Source: Ephemerocybe angulata
Lineage: Eukaryota > Basidiomycota > Agaricomycetes > Agaricales > Psathyrellaceae
NCBI GenBank assembly: GCA_013368325.1
Contig: JAACJK010000234.1
Span: forward strand, 1-64,000
Length of the DNA stretch: 64,000 bases
Direction: 5' to 3'
Shown: positions 55,152-64,000 of the stretch, one piece after another
Layout of the letters: each line of letters starts with the position of its first letter
Position numbering within the stretch: the stretch's first letter is position 1
Notes under the pieces: generated by a model
Seen by the model: the letters and a program-made list of their open reading frames with translations, nothing else
Databases searched by the model: none
What the model was told of the DNA's origin: nothing
Made by a program: the position numbers and the translations under genes

Positions 55152-58100
55152 TTTTCTTTCTTTCCACTCCCCTCAATCGCATCTGTACCATTATATACAT
55201 GTATTTATAGTAGATTAATCAACGAGAGTACCAACGCGACGGCGAGGGTGGTGTCGGTGACTGCGACAGGGCACTGTCAATGGGATGGCTTGTTCAAGGA
55301 GGGCTCGCGAGGGTTAAAGAGCCATGCTGTGCATCGGCGGTTCTGCACGTCAGCCCTTGGCGCGAGATCAATCACTGTGATGGCCTTTGTCGCTGTGATG
55401 GGTGCTGCTCGCTGTGATGCGCAGCGTCGGGAATTGCTTTATCGAGGTATAAAATGCCCAAACGGGGCTAAAAAGTCGAAAAAAGAGCTAACTTATTTTC
55501 TCTATCTAATACACTCTTGCTTTTCTGACGGGGTGGACTACACTACGACCGTGACTGCATGGCTGTTGAAGAACATGCACAGCACGGCCGTAGTAACGCT
55601 GGGGGACATACCCTTGGCATGGGGAAGCGCGACGGGTTCTGGGGGGTTTATATACACCCCCAGGGCGCACGGACCAGTCTAGCCGCGGTCATACCGGGTG
55701 TCACTCGGGAGTCGCTTCGGGAGGGTCTTCGGCTCAGTGCAGCTTCAGTATGCCTTCCCTCCTCAAGGTACGGTTGTATCTACCTGCACACGAGACAAGT
55801 GTTGCATAGACTGTCCCTACTTTTCAAAATTTGGAATAATGAGTCTCTCCTGGAGGAGAGTGGCCGCCAAGTTCCTAGCCCGGAGTCTATTTGGCGCGCC
55901 CACACACCGATCTCGATGCTGAGCCGAACGACAATTCTTTCTCCGACCAGTCGTGCGCACTGCGTCGTGGCAATTCCTCAGAGTCCAGACCATTATTCCC
56001 ATTGCCGTTCTACGTGTCGACCACCACCACCGACGCTATGCACGGCGTTCACCTGATTTTGGGTTCCTTCCTCACCTACACTCTACTCGACCTCGGCACT
56101 AACGCTACCGGACTTTAGGCCAGTCTCTCTCACCCGCACTTTACCTGTCTTCGTCGCTGATTTGTCTCTCTAGGTCGTCCGTTCGCCACGACATTGTCTC
56201 TGCACGTCACGGCTCGCGACGGCCATGGATACTAACCGCTGGCATCGCTGCACATCACTATTCGGGCACTCACCGGATGCTCAAAGCCAAAGCGTGGTGA
56301 GTCCTCGATACTTCGCATGGCCTCGTCACTGACTAGCCTCGTCATTGTGCCAGGACAGCACATGAACATCCGGCAGTGCGACTACCCCAGCATTTTCGGC
56401 TCAAGAGAAAGAAGACTCGCGCATGCCTTCGCTGACTTCGCTCGTTTTCCGGACGTCCAAAAATATCAATTTCACTTTTTCCACCGCCATCACCCTACAC
56501 TTTCGTTCGCCACTAGGTGAGCACGTATTCACTTTTCCATCATTGTGCTGACCAGCGCCAACAGTGTTACCAGCTGCCACACTGCCCGTTTTCCGGATCC
56601 CCCAAAATGCCAATTTCGTCGCCCGCTTCGCCTCTTACCTCACCTTGACCTCACCTGCAAGACCCTTTTTCCGGACCCCCGAAAATATCAATTTCATCGC
56701 GATGGCGCATTCGCATCCCAACCCTCGTCCATGTCAAGTAAGCCATGCCATTGCCAGAATTTCTCCACTCCTTCCAGTGCTCACCATTCCTGTCAGACCC
56801 GTTTCCCGGGCCTCCGAAAATACAAAGTTCGTCTCCGTGGTGCATTTTTCATTCCACTTGATTCGCGACCAAGACTCAAACTCGTCCAGATAGCCCCAGC
56901 CATTAATTTCACATAGGCCTCAGGTACGACGGAGATTTTCTCAGTCGCTTCTTCACTGACCTCTCTCGCTAGGCACGTTTTCCGGACGTCCAAATATATC
57001 AATTTTAGGGTCCCTGGTGCGTATGACTGTGCTCATAGTATGCTGTGATGTGCTAACAACCCTCTAGGAAAGCAACATACACCCAACTGAGTCCACTCTC
57101 AGGACACCATGACAATATGACGTCCCACCACGTACCCATTGGTCACCTCGTCGAAAGCGCCGCTCGCGGGAAGCCGATCCATACATATTTCGTCATCCAG
57201 GTACGCATTCTCACTCTCGGACCACGTCGACTTGGTGACAACATCATCTACAACCCCCGCACGCGCTTTAATCGTTCGCTTCCCCTCGCGGGACGTCGAT
57301 CCATACATACTTTGCCAAACCGAGTACGTATGGCCTATTTCGGACGTCCCGACCACCGTTGACAGGATCCTCCCACAGGTCTCGCTTAGCGCGCGCCCAC
57401 AACTCTCCTGCGCGCCGCAACACTCATTCTCGGCCTTCCAAATATCGCATTTTCAAAATCTAAGGTGGGCCATTTTCTCTGAGACTTCGCGAGAATACTC
57501 ATTGAGATTGTACCTCGACGCAGTGGCAGCGTTCGTTTCGCAGGTGCGGCGCACTGCGTGGCACGTAGGCCGTGTCCCAGTGTCTTGGTGAGTGGTCTCT
57601 TCTCAAGCGGCATTTCGTCACCCTGATACTCTCTCAGGGCATCCAATCCATCGAATTGCACAAGGTAATCGGCGGCCCTGATGAGACCAACGAGGCGGCG
57701 CATTATCCCAGGCCGGGACCTTGTGATGGGCAACGAGAATAGATGCCGCGAGATTAGTGTAGATACATATGAGAGGTTACAGGGTGACTGGGAGGACGGA
57801 AATTAGTTACGATATTTATGTACGTTACTAATTGTAGCCTGTCGAGACACCGCCGAGGCGTCCCGCCTCGCCGACGTGGGGCTAACTCGGACACGGCGCG
57901 TCCGAGCCTTGCAGCCTCGCAGGCTGATTTAACTGGCATGCGTAGACGTACGCAAGTGTACTGTATCTCTACATATTTTCAATACACGAGCACCCTGCAG
58001 TCAGCACGACAGAGTGTAAGCAACTCACAAAACAAGATCTTGATGTGAATTGAATGAGGGTGCGTGGACGCGCTAGCCGGAAGGCCCATACTCCCCGTAC

Positions 58101-58394
58101 GCGTCCAGCCTCAATTCGCGAATCCACCATTCAAAACTTCAAGAATAGCACAGAAATAACGTCACATACAGATCTGCTACTGTGCGTGAGACGCGACAAC
58201 GCCCTTGGCGCACCCAGTGCGATCGGGGATGTGACTTACATCCGGAAATCCGGGAATGCGCTTTACACATTCCTGGCACCGTATCTGCACCGATAGAGCA
58301 CAATGCGGCACAATACGGTACGTATGACATCAAAGGGCCGCCCCAGTGAGAACGGAAACCCGGGGCGGACTTTCCCGCGTAAGGAAAGGGAGCT
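55152..58394 (+). repeat. Post-PDK spacer, copy B (near-identical to 46,736-49,974)
   Basis: Offset of 8,416 nt from copy A over most of its length with essentially no substitutions seen. It includes the dispersed repeat (55,376-55,656), the TTTTCCGGACGTCC motif region and the GATCCATACATA repeats. The first visible length change is near 58,086. Confidence 0.85.
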
Positions 58395-58940
58395 AGTTCG
58401 AACGCGCGCAAACGGGCGCTTAAATAGACGCTGACCGTTCGACGCGTTTCGCGCTCTTCTGCCTCACTCCGTGTGTTGTATGTACCTCTCATTGTACCTT
58501 CACACATACTGGGTAGACATAGGGGTCTATCCCACGCAGTGGGGAGGCGAAACAGTCGGAGGGAAACTGAGTTCTCGGGACCTGCTCCTGCTCACACCCT
58601 TCAACGCAATCCCGCGTTTAGACCAGTTTCCCTGCCAACAGACCGGCCTTGGCGTGCTTACGTTGATGCATCATACGTATTGATGCGGTCACGACGTCCA
58701 CTGCCTTCGGGCTCGGGTGTTGAGTTGGGAGGATGGATGCGGCGGATGGAGCGCGTTGCGTGGTTCCAAGCGATTGCGGGCCTTTGGGAGTTTAGTCTTT
58801 GGTAAGGTAGTCGTAGTACGTACTGGTGTATATGATAGGGGTACCTGGGATAGGATGGCGGGTGTGCACGAGTTCAGGAATCTCGCTGGTGCTGGGCTTC
58901 GGAGGTTGTACGCTTTGGCACGCACTCATGATAGATAGTA
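58395..58940 (+). repeat. Repeated block, copy 3 of 3
   Basis: Nearly identical to 49,975-50,515, with a few-base insertion after GACGCG (near 58,446), and diverged from 35,170-35,700. Confidence 0.75.
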
Positions 58941-59394
58941 GAATACAATTAGATCGCATGCACTGGTCTACATTGAGGAGGCCATACTGACTACCTTATA
59001 CCCCTCTGGTACCAAGCCCATTCTCCCCCTGAGCCTTGTCCCACTCGATCCCCACTCATCAATCTCGATTCCGAACCCCTCCTCCTCATCCCCGTTCGCG
59101 CTTAAACGCGCAATTAAACCCTCGCTTCCCTGCACGGCACCCGGAATCTATGGCTCGCTTACCTGCCATCAGACGTCCGAGATGAGCGCACGCTGTCACT
59201 GTGCAAAAATTTTCGCTGTTGCATAGGCCTTGGTGTCTGCCGCTGCCATACAAGCATAACGCAAGTGCGCACAAGCGCGTTTCCGAGACTTCCGAGTCAG
59301 AGATCGGGTTTTTGGCGGGGCTTGGCGGAGAAGGGTACGTGTTCTAGAGTGGTTGGGTGATCTGCGGAAGTCGGGCCCGGGTGAGCTGGAAATG

Positions 59395-59400
59395 TATAAG
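59395..59400 (+). promoter_or_regulatory. TATA-like element ahead of intron-dense array 2
   Basis: TATAAG in GTATAAGAGGG, followed by the conserved pyrimidine-rich tract. Confidence 0.45.
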
Positions 59401-59419
59401 AGGGCTGGGTGCGTACCTT

Positions 59420-61580
59420 GGTTTCTCCATCTCCTCAGCGAGACTTCCCTCCCTCTTCTACTCTGCCCCGCTTGTCTTCGCTGGACCACTCGTCTGCGAG
59501 ACTCTCTCTTCGTTGTTTTTGGTGGCCTTGGCGATGTACGGTGACCCGTCGTCGTCCTCGTCGGTGTAGGCGCGTTGGTCGTCGTTTGGTGAGTTGCCCC
59601 TATTTCGATTTGGGCTGGTTATTGGTTCCGAGCTCACCTCTTGACCAGATACCACGATGTCGGCGCTGGCGGAAGGTCGTCTTCAAGACATCGGTGAGTC
59701 CTGTATCGGTTTTCTGGAGTACTGACTAGACCTTTTTAGATGAACTTTACCCACCTGGGTTGCGTGGCCGTTGGCGGCCGTCGCTCAATTGAGCTTGACA
59801 TTCGCCGTTAGAACTTGTGGGATGCGGGTCAAGGTATGTGTTTCGTTTAGGCGTTTTATTCACAAAGGCTGACTAGTGTATCGTACCACAGAGTGAATAT
59901 ACGGATACAGAGTCAGTGCAGTCGTGTTTTGCGTATCAACTGCAACTAACTTACTTTGGCTACAGCTGTTCACTTCGCCTCAGGATGGCGCTCCATGGTG
60001 ACCAACGTGAGCCCTCTCGTTTGCTTGCACCTGAATGACTAGCCCACGTTCAATAGTGTCGAAGCTAAGCAAAGGTAAGGCAATTGTAGTCTCGTTCGGA
60101 ATGTGTCCTACTCACCTGTATTGGCCGGCAGCGTCGATCCTGACCCTACCCTGGCCCCTCTGGCAAACGGATTGACTGCGCACGGACGACGATGGACGTA
60201 AGAGCTGTAGAAAGGTGAGTAAGCCTTGCTCACAAGTGATTCTGAATGGTTCACTTACGATTTTGCGGCCGCTAGTCACGATCCCCTGTTTGACGGATGG
60301 TTGCACGGCAGTTCCGGTACTTCGCTGCGATTGTGCACGACGGTGGGTGAATGTAGGAGGTCGTGACGGGCTGGTGGGGTTCTCTAGGATAGTGAGTACA
60401 CTAGCTAGACTCGTGGTGACGACTGACTGACCTATGACCGCCCCCGTTCGTAGCACCTGGGTATTTCGTTGCATTCCGACGCGCCTTGCAAATCTAAAGC
60501 ACCCTCAGCGACACCTGTTGTGAAGGTAAGCGAATCAGTCCGCGAATATGTGTAGGATTGAAGACTGACCCGACTGCAGTGTAGCGCGGGCCCGTTCGAG
60601 TGCGAATGCGAATGCGAGCTCGGCACGATGTTGGATCATGAGGCGGGGATCTATTCAAGGTTAGCCAACCGGGCCCTCACTCGACGCGAGAATAAGGACT
60701 AACGTGCATGCCAATTCCAGTCCGACACGTCGAATCGCGACCTCGCCGACGTCCGGTGATTCGTCGACATCATGGCTATGGTGTTTGTTCTGAAAGTAAG
60801 TAAATCAACGTTTCATCAGCTTCGACATGAGTGACTGACCTTCCACTCCAGTTTCCAGTTCAGCCAAGCCTTGCATCCCGGCCACTAGCCTACAACCTCG
60901 TTGGCCACGTCCGAGTCGTTGTGCCGAGGTGAGTACAACTTGCTGCTTTCGCCGTCGTGTGCTGATGCCTCCTCAGAGTCGAGAGACGAGGGTACGGCCT
61001 GAATGACCTCGATCGACTGTTGTAGCTTGCGCCGAGTCGTCGTTGAACTCGTTTTGACCCCATATGTTGCGCGTCTGCGTGCTCAAGGTGAGCCGTCATT
61101 ATCAACGATTTCTGGGCCTGATACTGACCGATTCTGACCTCTAGTCTTTGCTTCCGGGTCGTCGTTGTTTTGAAGCACGTTTCCGAAGTTGAAATGATGG
61201 GCCGGCGTCATGAAGATATACGCCGTCGATGCCTCTGCTATCGGAGGTTGTGCTCAAGGTGAGTGAATCGACCTTGCATTGGTTACTGACCTGACGTACG
61301 ATTGTAGACTCGTAGCCCCAAGCTCGTTGTGTATGTCGGTGTCCGATGCGAGACCACGTTCAAGCCGTCGCAACTAAGGTGAATGCGGCTGTTGTCAGAG
61401 TCGTTTCTGACATGTGCCCATGCTTCGTGAAGTCGACATTTGAAGCTTGAAGGGTGGGGTATGCGTTGGTAGTGTAAAACTGGCCTGGCGCTCTCGTATG
61501 CTACGCTTCTGTAAGCTCAAGGTAAGTCTCGACATCAACGAATTCTGAGCGTGATACTGACCAATTCTAGTGACTAGTTG
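59420..61580 (+). ncRNA. Candidate intron-dense non-coding transcription unit, array 2 (best-preserved series)
   Basis: Intron-like segments with matching GT donors and AG acceptors can be read at 59589-59648, 59694-59739, 59834-59891, 60007-60056, 60075-60131, 60215-60275, 60392-60433, 60526-60579, 60660-60720, 60796-60851, 60929-60976, 61088-61144, 61259-61307 and 61522-61570. That is fourteen introns of 42-61 nt in about 2 kb. Most donors follow AAG or GAG and many have CTGAC 5-25 nt before the acceptor. One ancestral donor is mutated here (GTCAGT near 59,924). Exon-like segments are about 20-210 nt and carry stops in all frames. It reads toward PDK copy 4. A spliced non-coding RNA is the simplest reading; a decayed intron-rich gene is the alternative. 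Confidence 0.55.
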
Positions 61581-61688
61581 ACTTTCCAGGTCCTGTGTAG
61601 ACGGCTAGATAGTGCGCGAGAGGCGGCGTGGGTGGGCTGGACTGCGTTGTTTGAGTGAGCAAGGAGGGGTCGAGAGGACGGGCTGCAG

Positions 61689-61767
61689 CCAATCAGAGGT
61701 CTTGGATGTTTTGGAAAGAGAAAAGACTTGGCGCGAATCGACGTCGAAGGAGGCGAGGGCAGCCAAT
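61689..61767 (+). promoter_or_regulatory. Twin CCAAT boxes upstream of PDK copy 4
   Basis: CCAAT at 61689-61693 and 61763-61767; the spacing is longer than in copies 2 and 3 because of an inserted ~25-nt segment. Confidence 0.6.
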
Positions 61768-61914
61768 CAGCGCGCTTGAAAGGGCGGCGTCGAAGCGGCA
61801 CGTCGCGTGTGCGCCGGAATCGGCTTGGAATCGGCATGGGAATCCCGGGCAGAGTCAGGTCTCAGTCTATCTTTCTCCACAACGTTCAAGTCTAGCTCCG
61901 CGTCGTTCGTTGCA

Positions 61915-63493
61915 ATGTCGGCGGGCTTCCGGATAACACCCGCGCTATGGGACAAGATCCACCACTTTGCCTCGTTTCCCCAGACAGGCGGTCGGTGCCA
62001 TCGAGGATGCGAGGAAGAGAGCTGAATTCATGGACTTGACAGTGTCTCTCCAACAAATGGTCCTGTTCGGACAGAACCCTAGTCAAGGAACTCTTCTCAA
62101 GGCGAATCCGTTCCTCGCAGGTGCGCCAGAGGTTTACTCGAGGCAATAACACGGATTTTGACGCTTGGACGGTAGAGGAGCTCCCGGTGCGGTTGGCACA
62201 CCGAGTGGAGGAGCTCGACAAGCTACCACATAACCTCAGGGACATGCCTTCTATCAAGAAGGTGAAGAACTGGTACGCGCAATCGTTCGAGGTGAGTGCA
62301 GATCAGTATGTGGAGCTGTTCCCGACTGACGTGCGCAGGAACTCATCCATTTCCCACCGATTCAACTCCCGAGCCACATCCGGCAGGTGCTCGTAGGGCA
62401 CAAAAACGACGAGATCACCTTCCCTGAGTCGAAGCCCAACCCGTCCCTGGGAGACGCCTTCACCGCACCCCAGAGCAGCGTCGGAAACGGAAACGGATTC
62501 AACAGACTTAAACTGCGCGTGCCTATGGAGCGGAGGTCCGACACTCCTTCCTTCCTTATTCCTTCCGTTTCTGACGTCTCTCCGATAACCTCCTAGATAC
62601 TACGCCAATACCCACGGAATTACCCACTGGCCACCTGAGCTCCAAGACTATAATAAACGGTTTACGAAGTTACTGGAGCACATCAAAAGCCGGCACGACC
62701 CCACTGTCACTACGGTCGCCCAGGGTGTACTCGAATGGAAGCGTTCCCAGAACGCACGGCACATTGGCCTCGACATGCAGGCATGGCTTGACCGAATCTA
62801 CATGTCGCGTATCGGTATTCGCTTCTTGATTGGCCAGCGTGAGTGTGCCCTTCCTCGACTTCGAGCGACGCTAATTCCTTCGCTACAGACGTCGCCCTCA
62901 ATACCCAACAAGCACACGAAGACTACGTCGGGATCATCTGCACGAAGGCAAATGTGCACGACATCGTCCAAGAGGCCATCGAAAACGCGCGGTTCGTATG
63001 CGAGGAGCACTACGCGATGTTCAAGGGCCCCCCGGTGCAGCTCATCTGCCCTCCGTCACTCACCTTCGCCTACGTCCCCGGCCATCTGTCGCACATCTGC
63101 TTCGAGCTGCTCAAAAACTCGCTCCGTGCCGTCGTGGAGCGCTACGGCGTCGACCACGAGGACCACTTCCCACCTATCAAGGTTATCGTGGTGGAGGGCA
63201 AGGAGGATATCACGATCAAGATCAGCGACGAGGGAGGCGGAATTGCGAGGAGTGCGATCCCGCTCATCTGGACGTACATGTATACGACGATGGAGCAGCA
63301 GAGTCTGGAGGAGAACTTTGTGAGCAGCGACTTCAAGGCGCCCATGGCTGGCTTCGGGTACGGTCTGCCGCTCTCGAGACTGTATGCGAGATACTTTGGT
63401 GGAGATTTGAGGTTGATTAGTATGGATGGGTTTGGTACGGATGTGTATATCCATCTTAACCGGTTGAGTAGTAGTAGAGAGCCTTTGCCTTGA
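61915..63493 (+). CDS. Pyruvate dehydrogenase kinase-type mitochondrial protein kinase, copy 4
   Basis: Same six-exon structure; 437 residues expected because it retains RHIGLDMQAW as in copy 1. Catalytic boxes are intact. Differences from copies 2 and 3 are scattered through introns and third codon positions. Its 3' flank (TTAATCCAAAACACCGAAAA) matches copy 1 rather than copies 2 and 3, which lack that stretch. This makes copy 4 a good candidate for the ancestral locus. The tandem spacer does not follow it; a different minus-strand gene begins within 200 nt. Confidence 0.95.
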
Positions 63494-63681
63494 TTTTCGT
63501 TTCCCTTTTTCCTGTTGTTGTTCTTTCTACTCCCCTCAATCGCATCTGTACCATTATATACATGTATTTATAGCAGATTAATCCAAAACACCGAAAACGA
63601 GAGTACCAACGAGTCTGCGAGGGGGTGCATCAAGCACCGCCCTTAGCGCCGACTGTGACATTTTGAACGCGCCTCTTCTCC

Positions 63682-64000
63682 TCACGCTTTCCGTCCCTCT
63701 CTTCCAGCAGCTTCTTTATCATCTTGTTCTCCGCTGCTTCGGGCTGCTTCCTGTACTCCTCGTGCTTCCGTAGCGCACCCAATCCCCAGAGAAACGTGAA
63801 CTCGGCGCCATAATACTCCAGGCCCCTTTCTGCAACAGTAGAGAAAGGTAGGTGACCCGGACCGTGACCGTACGCAGCGTTGATCAGGTCGTATCGGAAC
63901 CTCTCCAGCTTCCTTTCATCGAAGGAGACGCTGTAGTCCAGGCCTCGGAGCAGAGCGACCTGGCATTTGCTGGCCGTGCCCGGCGGAAACTTGTGGGTAG
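63682..64000 (-). CDS. 3' part of an unidentified gene (runs off the right edge)
   Basis: An open minus-strand frame from the window edge to a stop at 63682-63684. It includes CQVALLRGLDYSVSFDERKL, then FRYDLINAAYG, then LEYYGAEFTFLWGLGALRKH, and a Lys/Glu-rich end (KKLLEERDGKA). A short intron may lie near 63,830-63,865 (GTCACC...TTGCAG). No family recognised. It is convergent with PDK copy 4, about 190 nt apart. Confidence 0.6.

Noticed and set aside
1..64000. tRNA, rRNA, CRISPR, bacterial operons or phage features
   Set aside because: No cloverleaf with matching arms, no rRNA-like stretch and no regularly spaced identical direct repeats were seen; the window is fungal in every gene recognised.

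Overview
The window looks like part of the nuclear genome of a mushroom-type basidiomycete. Genes are broken by many 45-65 nt GT-AG introns, often with a CTGAC or CTAAC-like branch site close to the acceptor. The protein families fit Agaricomycetes: a FunK1-like kinase, a fungal Helitron replicase, a TNP2/Plavaka-type transposase and an EF-hand protein with a helical N-terminus. Nothing is bacterial in layout: there are no operons, ribosome binding sites, CRISPR arrays or recognisable rRNA/tRNA genes.

Left part (1-12,030) is mobile-element territory. A decayed Helitron replicase runs off the left edge on the minus strand. Beside it are two unrecognised but well-spliced genes: a ~1,350-residue Ser/Pro-rich protein (5,044-9,680, minus) and a 422-residue protein with an acidic tail (10,551-12,030, plus). 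I suspect, but cannot prove, that these are Helitron partners.

Middle part (13,466-33,809) is ordinary gene-rich sequence. It holds a CCCH zinc-finger protein, a pirin, a FunK1-like kinase, a stray last exon of an aldo-keto reductase, a large EF-hand/Cys-rich protein, pyruvate dehydrogenase kinase (PDK copy 1), two hypothetical proteins and a complete aldo-keto reductase.

Right part (about 34,190-63,600) is a large segmental duplication. Three more PDK copies lie in tandem on the plus strand (45,162; 53,577; 61,915), with start-to-start distances of 8,415 and 8,338 nt. Each is preceded by a ~2-2.6 kb block of many tiny exons and ~50 nt introns with excellent splice signals but no sustained reading frame. 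I read these blocks as candidate intron-dense non-coding transcription units, built partly by duplication of exon-intron modules. The first block is interrupted by a complete 6,635-bp DNA transposon (37,233-43,867) with perfect 19-bp terminal inverted repeats, a 7-bp target duplication, a TNP2/Plavaka-type transposase gene and a second gene on the opposite strand. The other two blocks preserve its empty site. The spacers after PDK copies 2 and 3 are nearly identical, so part of the duplication is recent or has been homogenised. The window ends in the 3' part of an unidentified minus-strand gene.
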